DNA from: Propioniferax innocua
Lineage (GTDB): Bacteria > Actinomycetota > Actinomycetes > Propionibacteriales > Propionibacteriaceae
Assembly (NCBI RefSeq): GCF_006716235.1
Contig: NZ_VFOR01000005.1
Coordinates: 21,790 to 85,789, forward strand
DNA length: 64,000 nucleotides
Reading direction: 5' to 3'
The notes under the pieces: model-generated
Seen by the model: only the letters and a program-made list of their open reading frames with translations
What the model was told of the DNA's origin: nothing
Databases searched by the model: none
Shown here: piece after piece, positions 9,584 to 19,513 of the stretch
Numbering within the stretch: position 1 is the first letter of the stretch
How the letters are laid out: each line of letters begins with the position of its first letter
Made by a program: the position numbers and the translations under genes

Positions 9584-11166
9584 GCCTGAACCTCCGATTC
9601 GTCGTTGCTGGAGTTGGTTTCGGTGCCGTCACCGTCGTCGGGGGCGACGTCCTCGTGAGTGTGCTGGGTGTGTAGCGCCGAGCGCCCATGCCAAGGGATG
9701 AAACTCAGGAGCACCGCTCCCACGATGAGGGAGGCGCTCATACCCCAGCCGAACACGCCGAGGAACCAGCCGGGGTAGCCCTCGTAGCCCTCGGTGGCGA
9801 ACTCGATGAGCTTCTGCGCCACGAGCACCGCGAGCACCACCGGGGTGACGCCACCGAGAAGGAACCGGAACAGGCCACCGACCTTGATGTTGGAGATCGC
9901 GTTCACGTGGTCGGACATCGGGCGGAGACGGCGCAGGACCCAGCCCACGACGACCAACGCCACGACGGCGGCGCCGGCGATACCGATCGCGTTGACGAAT
10001 GCGTCAGTGGTGTCGAGGAGGGACAGGCCGGTCGTGGTGGAGAAGAACAGGATCGACAAGGTCGCCAAAGCGCCACCGACCACCAAGGTGCTCGGAACAC
10101 GGCTCCAGCCGGTCTTGTCGGCCACGGCGGCGATGACGACCTCGGAAAGGGAGACGACCGAGGTGAAGCCAGCGATCACCAGGCTGCCGAAGAACAGCAC
10201 ACCGAGCAGGTTCCCCATCGGGGCTGCGTTGAGGATCGTGGGGAACACCACGAAGGCCAGGCCGATGCCCTGAGTGGCCACCTCGTCGACGCCGACGCCG
10301 AGATTGCTGGCCATGAAGCCGAGGGTTGCAAACACACCGATGCCACACAGGATCTCGAAGCTCGAGTTGGCGAATCCCACGGTGAAGGCCGAACCGGTCA
10401 GATTGGTGCGGCGTTTCATGTAGGAGGCGTAGGTGACCATGATGCCGAACCCGATCGACAACGAGAAGAAGATCTGGGTGTAGGCGGCGATCCACACGCT
10501 GGCGTCGAGCAGTGCCGAGAAGTCGGGGGTGAAGAAGGCGTTGAGGCCAGTCGCGGCGCCCGGCAGCGTCAAGGCGATGATCACGAGCGCGCCGAAGGCC
10601 AGCAACAGGATCGGGATGAAGATCTGTGAGACACGGCCCAGACCCTTCTGGACGCCGGTGGCGAGGATCGCGAGCACGATGACCCAGATCAGGATCATCG
10701 GGAACAGGACGCCGGGAACAAAGTCGAGTCCGGGCGCCACTGTGTCCGACACCTGGAGGTAATCGCTCATCATGAAGGTTTCGGGGTCATCACCCCAGGC
10801 TTTGGTGAACGCGAAGAAGGTGTAGCTGAGCGACCACCCGATGATCGCGGCGTAGTAGATGGTGATGACCGCAGCGACGCCGACCTGCCACCAGCCGATG
10901 GGTTCGGCGGCGCGGTGGATGCGTCGATATGAGACCGGGGCCGATCCGCGGAATCGGTGTCCGATCGCGAATTCGTAGATCAGGTAGGGGATGCCCGCGG
11001 TCAGCAGGGCCACCAGATAGGGGATCAGGAAGGCCCCACCGCCGTTCTCATAGGCCTGGTAGGGGAAGCGCCAGATGTTTCCCAACCCCACTGCGCTTCC
11101 GACGGCGGCGAAGATGAAGGCACTACGTCCTCCGAAACTCTGACGTTTTCTGGTGTCGGCTGCCAT
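9580..11166 (-). CDS. metP: Sodium-dependent amino acid transporter, NSS/SNF family (MetP-like)
   Basis: A 528-residue, about 12-helix protein. Its N-terminus GSAVGLGNIWRFPY (about residues 22-35) is the signature of the neurotransmitter:sodium symporter family, where backbone carbonyls and Asn bind sodium and substrate. The acidic cytoplasmic tail precedes the overlapping metS gene. With MetS it probably imports methionine and alanine in symport with sodium; other neutral amino acids are possible. GAGGAGGT lies just before the ATG at 11166. It is transcribed away from ilvB, sharing a 0.3-kb regulatory region. Confidence 0.88.
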   Translation of the reverse strand: MAADTRKRQSFGGRSAFIFAAVGSAVGLGNIWRFPYQAYENGGGAFLIPYLVALLTAGIPYLIYEFAIGHRFRGSAPVSYRRIHRAAEPIGWWQVGVAAVITIYYAAIIGWSLSYTFFAFTKAWGDDPETFMMSDYLQVSDTVAPGLDFVPGVLFPMILIWVIVLAILATGVQKGLGRVSQIFIPILLLAFGALVIIALTLPGAATGLNAFFTPDFSALLDASVWIAAYTQIFFSLSIGFGIMVTYASYMKRRTNLTGSAFTVGFANSSFEILCGIGVFATLGFMASNLGVGVDEVATQGIGLAFVVFPTILNAAPMGNLLGVLFFGSLVIAGFTSVVSLSEVVIAAVADKTGWSRVPSTLVVGGALATLSILFFSTTTGLSLLDTTDAFVNAIGIAGAAVVALVVVGWVLRRLRPMSDHVNAISNIKVGGLFRFLLGGVTPVVLAVLVAQKLIEFATEGYEGYPGWFLGVFGWGMSASLIVGAVLLSFIPWHGRSALHTQHTHEDVAPDDGDGTETNSSNDESEVQA

Positions 11167-11191
11167 GCAGAGACCTCCTCAGGTACGGCGC

Positions 11192-11205
11192 GGTCAACGT
11201 TGACC
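11192..11205. promoter_or_regulatory. Perfect 14-bp palindrome in the metP leader/promoter
   Basis: GGTCAACGTTGACC is a perfect inverted repeat 26 bases upstream of the metP start, placed like an operator. No matching regulator is identified. Confidence 0.4.
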
Positions 11206-11247
11206 ACATGTGCGGCCTCATTGTTGCTGATTTTCGGGGTGATGTGC

Positions 11248-11280
11248 GTCACGTCCCGTGACCGATGTCAAAACGTGACA
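11248..11280. promoter_or_regulatory. Two neighbouring dyads upstream of the ilvB promoter
   Basis: GTCACG-TCC-CGTGAC (11248-11262) and TGTCA-AAACG-TGACA (11266-11280) are two perfect dyads sharing a GTCA...TGAC core. They end six bases before the predicted -35 box of ilvB, a usual place for activator or repressor binding. The regulator is unknown. Confidence 0.4.
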
Positions 11281-11285
11281 CAGCC

Positions 11286-11313
11286 TGGACACGAATCCAT
11301 CGTGCGGCATACT
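11286..11313 (+). promoter_or_regulatory. ilvB leader promoter
   Basis: TGGACA (-35, 11286-11291, 5/6 to consensus) and CATACT (-10, 11308-11313, 4/6) are separated by 16 bases. The predicted transcript start falls at about 11320, at or next to the leader peptide ATG (11321), so that peptide would be translated from a leaderless mRNA. Confidence 0.6.
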
Positions 11314-11320
11314 GCTTGCC

Positions 11321-11362
11321 ATGAGTACGGCAATTCTCGTAATCATGCAGCGTGTCGGCTGA
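11321..11362 (+). CDS. ilvB leader peptide (attenuation)
   Basis: A 13-codon frame reads MSTAILVIMQRVG. Four consecutive branched-chain codons (Ile-Leu-Val-Ile) plus a later Val are what an attenuator leader for acetolactate synthase needs. Stalling at these codons when charged Ile/Leu/Val tRNAs are scarce would change folding of the RNA behind it. C. glutamicum ilvBNC is known to be controlled in this way. It begins at the predicted transcription start and has no Shine-Dalgarno. Too short for usual gene calling. Confidence 0.75.
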   Translation: MSTAILVIMQRVG

Positions 11363-11384
11363 GTCAACAGCTCCGTCGACGCGC
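11350..11384 (+). promoter_or_regulatory. Upstream hairpin of the ilvB attenuator
   Basis: GCGTGTCG (11350-11357) can pair with CGACGCGC (11377-11384) with one G-U pair. The left arm overlaps the end of the leader peptide frame, so a translating ribosome would open it. Whether it is the pause or the anti-terminator stem cannot be decided by eye. Confidence 0.5.
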
Positions 11385-11385
11385 T

Positions 11386-11419
11386 CCCTCGCCTACCCGA
11401 TCGGTAGCGAGGGTTTTTT
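11386..11419 (+). terminator. Intrinsic attenuator terminator before ilvB
   Basis: CCCTCGC (11386-11392) pairs with GCGAGGG (11407-11413). An inner TACC/GGTA stem, a bulged C and a 5-base loop complete the hairpin, followed by six T residues (11414-11419). It lies between the leader peptide and ilvB, exactly where a transcription attenuator should be. Confidence 0.85.
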
Positions 11420-11463
11420 GTTATGGGAGAGCCCCATGACAAACCGGTGTGAAAGGGACAACC

Positions 11464-13254
11464 GTGAGTATCACCGAAACCGATCCGGTGGGATCCGGGG
11501 GTGCGACGCTTCCAGCGCCGCGGCAACGGGTGACCATGCCGGGTGCCCACATCTTGGTGAACGCCCTTGAGCGGGCCGGGGCCGAGGTCATCTTCGGCAT
11601 TCCCGGTGGGGCGATTCTCCCCGCCTATGATCCGCTCTATGACGCCGAAGGCGTCCGGCACATCCTCGTCCGACACGAGCAGGGTGCGGGGCACGCCGCC
11701 GAGGGCTACGCGATGGCGTCCGGACGCGTTGGTGTCTGCATGGCGACATCGGGACCCGGAGCCACGAATCTGGTGACGCCCTTGGCCGATGCCCACATGG
11801 ACTCGGTGCCGATCGTGGCGATCACCGGTCAGGTGGGGAGCGGGTCCATCGGGACTGACGCCTTCCAGGAGGCCGACATCCGCGGCATCACCATGCCGAT
11901 CACCAAACACAACTTCCTGGTGCACCGTCCCGAGGACATCGCGCAGGCGGTGGCCGAGGCATTCCACATCGCCTCGACCGGTCGCCCCGGCCCGGTGTTG
12001 GTCGACATCACCAAGGACGCGCTGGTGGCAGAAGGCGAGTTCATCTGGCCCGAGACCATCGACATCCCCGGCTACAAACCGACGCGACGGCCGCATCGGC
12101 GTCAGGTGCGTGAGGCGGCGCGGGAGATCTGTGAGGCGACACGTCCGGTGTTCTATCTGGGCGGTGGCGTCATCAAGGCAGACGCCGTCGACGAAATCCA
12201 AGGACTGGTGGAGCAGACGCAGATCCCCGTCGTCACCACTCTCATGGCCCGGGGCGCGTATCCCGATTCGTCGGATCTGCACATGGGCATGCCCGGAATG
12301 CACGGGACCGTCGCGGCGGTGGGGGCGCTGCAGCGTGCCGATCTGTTGATCGCGCTCGGCACACGGTTCGATGACCGGGTGACCGGCAAGCTCGACACCT
12401 TCGCGCCCAACGCCCGCGTCATCCATGCTGACGTCGACCCTGCGGAGATCTCGAAGAACCGTAACGCCGAGGTGCCGATCGTCGGTGACTGCCGGGAGGT
12501 CATCACCGCACTGCGTGAGCACCTCGACGAGGTCGACACCTCGCGGTGGGATCCGTGGCGGCGAACACTGGCGACCATGAAGGCCAAATTCCCGACCAGC
12601 TGGGAGGCGTGGGAGGACGGCAGCCTGTCGCCGCAGTACGTGATCAAGCGCATCGGTGAGCTCAGCGGTCCGGACGCGTGGTTCGCCTCGGGTGTGGGCC
12701 AGCATCAGATGTGGTGTGCGCACTTTCTTCCGCATGAGAAACCGCGATGGATGAACTCCGGTGGCCTGGGCACGATGGGGTACTGCGTGCCGGCGGCCAT
12801 GGGGGCCAAGGTCGCCCAGCCCGACGCCATCGTGTGGGGCATCGACGGCGACGGATGCTTCCAGATGACCAACCAGGAGCTGGTCACCTGTGCTCTGGAA
12901 GGCATCCCGGTCAAGATCGCGGTCATCAACAACGAGTCATTGGGCATGGTCCGCCAGTGGCAGACGCTGTTCTACGAGGGCAGGTACTCCAACACCAACC
13001 TGCAGTCGACTCGGATCCCCGACTTCCCGAAGCTCGCCGAGGCGATGGGGTGCGTCGGACTCCGTGCCACACATATCGATGAGGTGGATGCCGTCATCGA
13101 GCAGGCCCTGGCCATTGACGACCGTCCTGTGGTGGTGGAGTTCGTCGTGCACAAGGACGCCATGGTGTGGCCGATGGTTGCCGCTGGCACGAGCAATGAC
13201 GACATCCAGGTGGCCAAGGACATGGCGCCGGAATGGGAAGAGGAGGAGCTGTGA
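11464..13254 (+). CDS. ilvB: Acetolactate synthase large (catalytic) subunit
   Basis: A 596-residue ThDP- and FAD-dependent enzyme that joins two pyruvates, or pyruvate and 2-ketobutyrate, in the first common step of branched-chain amino acid synthesis. The catalytic Glu72 is in [14 protein letters not shown], and the ThDP-binding [11 protein letters not shown] lies near residue 462. GTG 11464 is chosen because GAAAGGGA (11451-11458) precedes it at normal spacing; an in-frame GTG at 11449 lacks this. It overlaps ilvN by four bases. Expression is likely attenuated by the leader at 11321-11419. Confidence 0.95.
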   Translation: MSITETDPVGSGGATLPAPRQRVTMPGAHILVNALERAGAEVIFGIPGGAILPAYDPLYDAEGVRHILVRHEQGAGHAAEGYAMASGRVGVCMATSGPGATNLVTPLADAHMDSVPIVAITGQVGSGSIGTDAFQEADIRGITMPITKHNFLVHRPEDIAQAVAEAFHIASTGRPGPVLVDITKDALVAEGEFIWPETIDIPGYKPTRRPHRRQVREAAREICEATRPVFYLGGGVIKADAVDEIQGLVEQTQIPVVTTLMARGAYPDSSDLHMGMPGMHGTVAAVGALQRADLLIALGTRFDDRVTGKLDTFAPNARVIHADVDPAEISKNRNAEVPIVGDCREVITALREHLDEVDTSRWDPWRRTLATMKAKFPTSWEAWEDGSLSPQYVIKRIGELSGPDAWFASGVGQHQMWCAHFLPHEKPRWMNSGGLGTMGYCVPAAMGAKVAQPDAIVWGIDGDGCFQMTNQELVTCALEGIPVKIAVINNESLGMVRQWQTLFYEGRYSNTNLQSTRIPDFPKLAEAMGCVGLRATHIDEVDAVIEQALAIDDRPVVVEFVVHKDAMVWPMVAAGTSNDDIQVAKDMAPEWEEEEL

Positions 13255-13778
13255 CCGCTGAACGCCACACCCTCGCCGTGCAGGTGATGAACCGCCCCGG
13301 CGTGCTGACGCGCGTCGCCGCGTTGTTCTCGCGGCGTGGGTTCAATATCGAGTCCTTGGCCGTGGGGCCCACCGAGCGTCCCGAGATATCGCGCATCACC
13401 CTGGTCGCCATCGTCGATGATGTGATCCTCGAGCAGCTCAACAAACAGCTCAACAAGCTCGTGGAGGTGCTCAAGGTCGTCGAACTCGACGAGAGCGCCG
13501 TGCGTCGTCGGCTCGCGCTGATCAAGGTGCGGGCCACCATCGACACCCGGCAACAGGTGCTCGAGGTCGTGCAGATGTTCCGCTGCAAGGTGGTGGACGT
13601 GGCCACCGATTCGGTCATCATCGAGGCCACCGGAAGCCGGCAGAAGCTCGAGGCCCTCCTCGACATGCTGGAACCGTTCGGTGTCAAGGAGATCGCGCAG
13701 TCCGGTCAGGTGGCGCTCTCGCGTGGCAACCGGTCGATCTCCGACAAACCCCGCCATCCCCACAAGTTGATCGTCTGA
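13251..13778 (+). CDS. ilvN: Acetolactate synthase small (regulatory) subunit
   Basis: A 175-residue protein with an N-terminal ACT domain (about residues 6-80, beginning [17 protein letters not shown]) and the C-terminal acetolactate synthase small-subunit domain. It activates IlvB and confers valine feedback inhibition. The GTG start at 13251 overlaps the ilvB stop (GTGA), with AGGAGGAG just upstream, so it is translationally coupled. Length is typical. Confidence 0.95.
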   Translation: MTAERHTLAVQVMNRPGVLTRVAALFSRRGFNIESLAVGPTERPEISRITLVAIVDDVILEQLNKQLNKLVEVLKVVELDESAVRRRLALIKVRATIDTRQQVLEVVQMFRCKVVDVATDSVIIEATGSRQKLEALLDMLEPFGVKEIAQSGQVALSRGNRSISDKPRHPHKLIV

Positions 13779-13791
13779 TGCCACTTGGCAT

Positions 13792-13838
13792 GAGTGGTCT
13801 GAGGACAGGAGTGGTCTGAGGACAGGAGTGGTCTGAGG
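13792..13838. repeat. 17-bp tandem repeat between ilvN and ilvC
   Basis: GAGTGGTCTGAGGACAG occurs at 13792-13808 and 13809-13825, with a partial copy to 13838. Non-coding spacer; the function, if any, is unknown. Confidence 0.9.
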
Positions 13839-13880
13839 GATGGTACCGGCTCCGTGGCCGGTGCAGACCCTCAATACTGA

Positions 13881-15017
<1,137 letters not shown>

Positions 15018-15032
15018 TGCACTGAGGCCGAC

Positions 15033-15083
15033 GCATGAGAAGGAGGCACTCGCCCATCACGGGCGGGTGCCTCCTTCTCATGC
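15033..15083. terminator. Long bidirectional terminator after ilvC
   Basis: A 23-bp stem (15033-15055 with 15061-15083) has a single G-T mismatch and a 5-base loop. It lies between the convergent ilvC and the minus-strand gene ending at 15108, so it may serve both. Confidence 0.85.
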
Positions 15084-15107
15084 GGTGTCCCGTGTCGCGC
15101 CGTGGCT

Positions 15108-15665
15108 TCAGCGTTCGCTCACATCGAGCTGGATGATGGTGTCGCCACTTTCGGCGCGGGCTGTGGTGACGGTCCACGCCTTGTCGGGGGACTGTTTCTC
15201 AGGAGCGTTCTCGTCGGTCATGACGCAGAAACGAGAAAGTCCCGGTTCGGTTTTCAACGTGCTCGGCGCATGCTCGACGCAGCCGCCGAAGTCTTCCTTG
15301 AGCTGTTTGACCGTGTCCTTCGCAACGGACTTGGGGAGCCGGAAGCGTGCGCTCATCGACCACTTGCCCGATTCGGTGTAATGCCCGCCCAGGAGTTCTG
15401 CCTCCGGAGGCAGGTCCGTCCCGGCCACCGCGGTCACGTTCTCCTGCGTGATCGGATCACACACATAGCCGGTGAGGTCATTGGTGCAGGTGGAGCCGTA
15501 CTCGTTGCGGAAGGAGAAACCCGGCACACCCCAGCGCCCAGCGAGGTTCAGGACGACTGCGATGGTCACGATCACGATGGCCACGATGATGGCTGTGCCG
15601 ATCGCGACACGCTTGCGGCGGGCCTTGCGCTCCTTGATGCGGGCGTCGAGATGTGGGGTTGTCAT
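15108..15665 (-). CDS. Single-pass membrane protein of unknown function
   Basis: A 185-residue protein: a basic N-terminus (ARIKERKARRKR), one transmembrane helix (about residues 22-42) and an extracytoplasmic domain. That domain has four visible cysteines (in STCTNDL, GYVCDP, GGCVEH and RFCVM), which could form two disulfides. No family is recognised. ATG 15665 is chosen because GGAG stands six bases upstream; an ATG at 15689 has no such site. It is the downstream neighbour of the methyltransferase on the same strand. Confidence 0.6.
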   Translation of the reverse strand: MTTPHLDARIKERKARRKRVAIGTAIIVAIVIVTIAVVLNLAGRWGVPGFSFRNEYGSTCTNDLTGYVCDPITQENVTAVAGTDLPPEAELLGGHYTESGKWSMSARFRLPKSVAKDTVKQLKEDFGGCVEHAPSTLKTEPGLSRFCVMTDENAPEKQSPDKAWTVTTARAESGDTIIQLDVSER

Positions 15666-15726
15666 GATGCTCCATCCTGCCCCGTCCACACTCCCGGTTC
15701 CGAATGAAGCCGATGCTTGTTACCAA

Positions 15727-16287
15727 TCAGATACGCGCATCGCGGGACTTCGTTGCCACGATGGCGCAGGCGTCGCTGCTGACTGGAACCTCGGCCGCCA
15801 CCAGGCGTGGATCATCGAGCCAGCAGTGGCGCACCGGATCGTAGCTGGAGGTGAAGCCACGCGGAGCCAGATCGTCGATCACCGCGATACCACCCGGGCG
15901 CAGGAGGTCGATCATGGCGCCGCTGACGTCCTGACGTGCGACGGCTTCCCCCGCACTGAGCAGGGCGAAGGGCCCATGTTCGGCCAGGTCGCTCCAGTCT
16001 CCGTGCAACACGGTGATCGCGTCGGATCCGAAGACGTCCAGAGCCCGCCGGGCGAGACCGGCGTCGGATTCGACGGTGAAAACCTCGAGGTCGGAGGGGG
16101 CGCCCCACCGAAGCCATGCCGCGCCGACCCCGCAGCCGGTGCCGAAATCGGCGATGGGGCCATCGGCACTGGCTGCGAGTGTGGCGAGCAGGCGTCCGGT
16201 CTCGGTGCGGGTCGTGTCCACGAACCCGGCCTCGAGACTGGCACGCAACGCACGTGTGACGATGCCGGGGAGCCTCTCTGTGGTCAT
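15727..16287 (-). CDS. Class I SAM-dependent methyltransferase (O-methyltransferase-like)
   Basis: A 186-residue protein with a SAM-binding motif I ADFGTGCGVG (46-55), a following acidic VESD, and HGDWSDL further on. The layout resembles family 3 O-methyltransferases such as the Rv0187/catechol type. The substrate is unknown. The ATG at 16287 is four bases after the leuB stop, so the two genes are co-transcribed. Confidence 0.75.
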   Translation of the reverse strand: MTTERLPGIVTRALRASLEAGFVDTTRTETGRLLATLAASADGPIADFGTGCGVGAAWLRWGAPSDLEVFTVESDAGLARRALDVFGSDAITVLHGDWSDLAEHGPFALLSAGEAVARQDVSGAMIDLLRPGGIAVIDDLAPRGFTSSYDPVRHCWLDDPRLVAAEVPVSSDACAIVATKSRDARI

Positions 16288-16291
16288 GAGA

Positions 16292-17413
16292 TCAACCGAG
16301 GCGGTCGGCGATGGCGTCGCCGATCTGGCTGGTGGTGAGCGATCCCGGTCCGGACGCCAGGTGTGCAGCCACGGCGTCGCGGATCTGTGATGCCGCATCG
16401 CCGAGCCGGAGGTGTTCGGCGAGCAGGGCTGCTGAGAGGATCGCCGCCGTCGGGTCGGCGAGACCTCGGCCTGCGATGTCGGGGGCCGATCCGTGCACGG
16501 GCTCGAACATCGACGGGAAGGCGCCGGTCGGGTTGATGTTGCCGCTGGCGGCCAGACCGATGCCGCCGGTCACGGCTCCGGCGAGGTCGGTCACGATGTC
16601 GCCGAACAGGTTGTCGGTGACGATGACGTCGAAGCGGGCGGGGTCGGTGACCAGGTGGATCATGGCCGCGTCGATGTGTGCGTAGTCGACGGTGACGTCG
16701 GGATACTCCGCCCCGACCTCGGCCACCACGCGGCGCCAGAGGCCGCCGGCGTTCACCAGCACGTTGTGCTTGTGCAGCAGGGTGAGATGCCCGTTTCGGG
16801 CGGCGGCGCGGGCGAAGGCGTCGCGCACGACGCGTTCGACACCGAAGGCGGTGTTGACGCTGACCTCGGTGGCGATCTCATGGGGCGTGCCGGCACGTAC
16901 GACGCCACCGTTGCCGCAGTACAAGCCCTCGGTACCCTCACGGACGACGACGAGGTCGATCGGGGCTTCGTTGGTGATGCTCTCGGAGAGCACTCCGTCG
17001 ACGCCGGGGAACAGCCGCGCCGGGCGCAGATTCACGTAGTGGTCGAAGGCGAAGCGCAGCCTCAGCAGGAAGCCACGTTCGACGAGACCGCTCGGCACAT
17101 CGGTGGCTCCGGGTTCGGCACCGACCGCGCCGAGCAGGATGGCGTCGGCCTTTGCGAGTTCGGCGATGTCATCTGCGGGGTAGATCTCCCCGTCGCGGCG
17201 GTAGCGATCCGCACCCAGATCGAACTCCGTGGTGGTGAATGCATCGGTGCCGACGGCCGCGCCGAGCACCTTCACAGCCTCACGCGTCACCTCGGGGCCG
17301 ATGCCGTCGCCGCCGATCACGGCGATGTTCACCGATCGGGTACCGCTGTCGCCCGCTCCGATACTGGCTGCGTCGGTGTCGTGATCGTTCGTCACGGACT
17401 CGTTCTCGTTCAC
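16292..17413 (-). CDS. leuB: 3-isopropylmalate dehydrogenase
   Basis: LeuB oxidises and decarboxylates 3-isopropylmalate with NAD+ in leucine synthesis. The isocitrate/isopropylmalate dehydrogenase signatures are present: GGDGIGPEV near the start, [18 protein letters not shown], the YGNGG-like LYCGNGG loop, and the C-terminal [14 protein letters not shown] and [10 protein letters not shown]. The 373 residues include an acidic extension of about 28 residues before [10 protein letters not shown]; an internal start is possible. It is divergent from ilvE, with a shared 180-bp control region. Confidence 0.93.
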   Translation of the reverse strand: MNENESVTNDHDTDAASIGAGDSGTRSVNIAVIGGDGIGPEVTREAVKVLGAAVGTDAFTTTEFDLGADRYRRDGEIYPADDIAELAKADAILLGAVGAEPGATDVPSGLVERGFLLRLRFAFDHYVNLRPARLFPGVDGVLSESITNEAPIDLVVVREGTEGLYCGNGGVVRAGTPHEIATEVSVNTAFGVERVVRDAFARAAARNGHLTLLHKHNVLVNAGGLWRRVVAEVGAEYPDVTVDYAHIDAAMIHLVTDPARFDVIVTDNLFGDIVTDLAGAVTGGIGLAASGNINPTGAFPSMFEPVHGSAPDIAGRGLADPTAAILSAALLAEHLRLGDAASQIRDAVAAHLASGPGSLTTSQIGDAIADRLG

Positions 17414-17445
17414 GGCTTCACACTCTCATCGTGTTCTGCATGGCT

Positions 17446-17462
17446 GCTTGTGGTTCACAAGC
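17446..17462. promoter_or_regulatory. Perfect dyad in the leuB-ilvE intergenic region
   Basis: GCTTGTG-GTT-CACAAGC is a 7-bp perfect inverted repeat 33 bases upstream of leuB, a plausible operator for leuB and/or ilvE. The binder is not known. Confidence 0.35.
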
Positions 17463-17534
17463 ACGATAGGCGGCTGTTGGCGGATCATCTGATCGTGTCT
17501 CAGAGGTCGGGAGGCTGCGATAGCGTGGCGAGCA

Positions 17535-17562
17535 GTACTTGAGGCGCCCCTTGTACTTGAGG
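17535..17562. repeat. Short direct repeat upstream of ilvE
   Basis: GTACTTGAGG occurs twice (17535-17544 and 17553-17562) with an 18-bp period, in the ilvE leader about 35 bases before the ribosome-binding site. Confidence 0.7.
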
Positions 17563-17595
17563 AATCCCTGTCACCTGAGTGGATCGAGGAGAACG

Positions 17596-18681
17596 ATGAA
17601 GTTTGACGACAAGGGCCTGGCTGAGCGATGCGCCGATGCCGAGCGGGAGGCCATCCTGGCCGATCCGGGTTTCGGGCTGCATTTCACCGACCACATGGCG
17701 CACGCGCGCTGGACGCCGGACAAGGGGTGGCATGACGACGCGATCGTGCCCCATGCTCCCCTGACGCTGTCGCCCGCTTCCGCCGTGCTGCACTATGCCC
17801 AGGAAGTTTTCGAAGGGCTCAAGGCGTACCGGCGCGCTGACGGCTCGGTTTGGCTCTTCCGCCCCGAGAAGAACGGGGAGCGGTTCCAGCGTTCGGCGCA
17901 GCGGTTGGGATTGCCCGAGCTGGACGTGGATGACTTCATCGCGAGCATCGAGGCATTGATCCGGGCCGATGCAGCCTGGGTTCCCACACCGCATGATGGA
18001 GGTGAGGAGAGCCTCTACATCCGGCCGTTCATGTTCGCCTCAGAACCTTTCCTCGGCGTGCGAGCCGCCCATGAGGTGGACTACTACGTCATCGGATCGC
18101 CGGCCGGCGCCTACTTCGCATCCGGTGTGGCACCGGTGTCGATCTGGATCACCAAGACCTATTCCCGCGCCGGAGCCGGTGGTACGGGTGCGGCCAAGTG
18201 TGGCGGCAACTACGCTTCCTCTCTCATCGCGCAGCAGGAGGCCGCGGAGAACGGGTGTTCGCAGGTTCTGTTCGCCGATGCCGGGTCAAAACAGCATGCG
18301 GAGGAACTCGGCGGCATGAATGTGTTCTTCCTCGACGCCGATGACCGATTGGTCACCCCGCCGCTGAGTGATTCGATCCTGCATGGTGTGACCCGTTCGT
18401 CGGTCCTGCAGGTGGCTGCCGACCTCGGTATGGAGACGGTGGAGCGTCCCATCGTGCTCGATGAGGTGTTGCAGGAGATCCGTGACGGCCGGATCCGTGA
18501 GGCCTTCGCGTGCGGCACCGCTGCGGTGATCACACCGATCGGGGTGTTCAAGTCCGATGCCGGTGAGTTCCATGTGGGTGATGACGCCGGTGAACGCACC
18601 TTGCAGCTGCGTAACCACCTTCTGGACATTCAGTACGGTAGGGCCGAAGATACCCACGGGTGGACACGTCAGGTCTGCTGA
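17596..18681 (+). CDS. ilvE: Branched-chain amino acid aminotransferase
   Basis: A 361-residue PLP fold-type IV transaminase for the last step of valine, leucine and isoleucine synthesis. The Schiff-base Lys201 lies in TGAAKCGGNYA, with the family motif EVFEGLKAYR at 70-79 and GTAAVITPI near the end. ATG 17596 follows GGAGAACG; the frame stays open upstream but has no other ribosome-binding site. Divergent from leuB. Confidence 0.94.
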   Translation: MKFDDKGLAERCADAEREAILADPGFGLHFTDHMAHARWTPDKGWHDDAIVPHAPLTLSPASAVLHYAQEVFEGLKAYRRADGSVWLFRPEKNGERFQRSAQRLGLPELDVDDFIASIEALIRADAAWVPTPHDGGEESLYIRPFMFASEPFLGVRAAHEVDYYVIGSPAGAYFASGVAPVSIWITKTYSRAGAGGTGAAKCGGNYASSLIAQQEAAENGCSQVLFADAGSKQHAEELGGMNVFFLDADDRLVTPPLSDSILHGVTRSSVLQVAADLGMETVERPIVLDEVLQEIRDGRIREAFACGTAAVITPIGVFKSDAGEFHVGDDAGERTLQLRNHLLDIQYGRAEDTHGWTRQVC

Positions 18682-18701
18682 GACTGCCATGATGCGGCCC
18701 A

Positions 18702-18739
18702 CGTGTGTTGCGTGGGCAGACGTGTGCTGTGTGGGCAGA
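18702..18739. repeat. Two 19-bp tandem repeats in the DUF1707 gene leader
   Basis: 18702-18720 and 18721-18739 are adjacent copies differing at two positions (unit CGTGTGTTGCGTGGGCAGA), followed by a short partial copy. They lie between ilvE and the next start codon. Confidence 0.8.
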
Positions 18740-18774
18740 CGCGTGTGGTGACGACCAGAACGGGGAACCGAACC

Positions 18775-19497
18775 ATGTTGGATCCTGCTATGCGGGCCTC
18801 TGACTCCGATCGCGACGCCGTGTCCGGCGTCCTGCGCAATGCCGAGGCCGATGGCCGTCTCGACGCCGCCGAACTGGCCGACCGGCTGGATGCTCTGGGG
18901 CGAGCGCGCACGTACAGCGATCTTGATGACGTGGTCCGTGATCTGACCTCGACGTTGCCCAGTGAGTTCCTCGATCCTTCGCCGACCGACCCGGAGCCGG
19001 CACGTGTCGGATCGGTCCCGGAGCATCTGATCGGTTCTCCGGGGTTCACGCCGGAGGATCCGTTGATCTTCGACGCAGGCTGGGGAACGCAACGCCGCGT
19101 GGGCGGATGGACCTTGCCCCCTTTCATCTCGGTGCGGGGCGGTGCCGGAACGGTCTTCCTGGACTGTTGCTCGGCGCAGACGGTGAGTGAGGTCATCAGC
19201 GTCGACGTCGCCGGCGGGATGGGGGACATCAAGTTCGTCATTCCCGTGGGCTGGGGCGTCGACACCTTGCGTGTCGGCAGGGGCATGGGCACGGTGTCGG
19301 AGAAGACCGCGGGCCACACTCCGGGCATGCCGACGCTGGCGTTCTTCGGGCACATGACACTTGGTTCCCTGACGATCCGGACGCCCAACTGGTTCGACCG
19401 CAGGCGTCATCGCAAAATCCAGAAGCAGAACCCGATGCTCACCGCGTCCTCGTCCCCGTCCGAACTACCGAGCGTTTCCCCCAACGACCTGCGTTGA
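18775..19497 (+). CDS. DUF1707 domain protein with cell-envelope response-type C-terminus
   Basis: A 240-residue protein. Residues about 7-60 (RASDSDRDAV...AELADRLD) match DUF1707, an actinobacterial N-terminal domain. The later part (GGWTLPPFISVRGGAGTVFLDC...GGMGDIKFVIPVGWGV) resembles the beta-repeat domain of LiaF-like/DUF2154 proteins. No membrane helix is evident. The role is unknown, perhaps an envelope-stress adaptor. ATG 18775 is about eight bases after GGGGAA. The C-terminus is basic, then Ser/Pro-rich. Confidence 0.7.
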   Translation: MLDPAMRASDSDRDAVSGVLRNAEADGRLDAAELADRLDALGRARTYSDLDDVVRDLTSTLPSEFLDPSPTDPEPARVGSVPEHLIGSPGFTPEDPLIFDAGWGTQRRVGGWTLPPFISVRGGAGTVFLDCCSAQTVSEVISVDVAGGMGDIKFVIPVGWGVDTLRVGRGMGTVSEKTAGHTPGMPTLAFFGHMTLGSLTIRTPNWFDRRRHRKIQKQNPMLTASSSPSELPSVSPNDLR

Positions 19498-19513
19498 CCC
19501 ACCGGAGGCTGTC

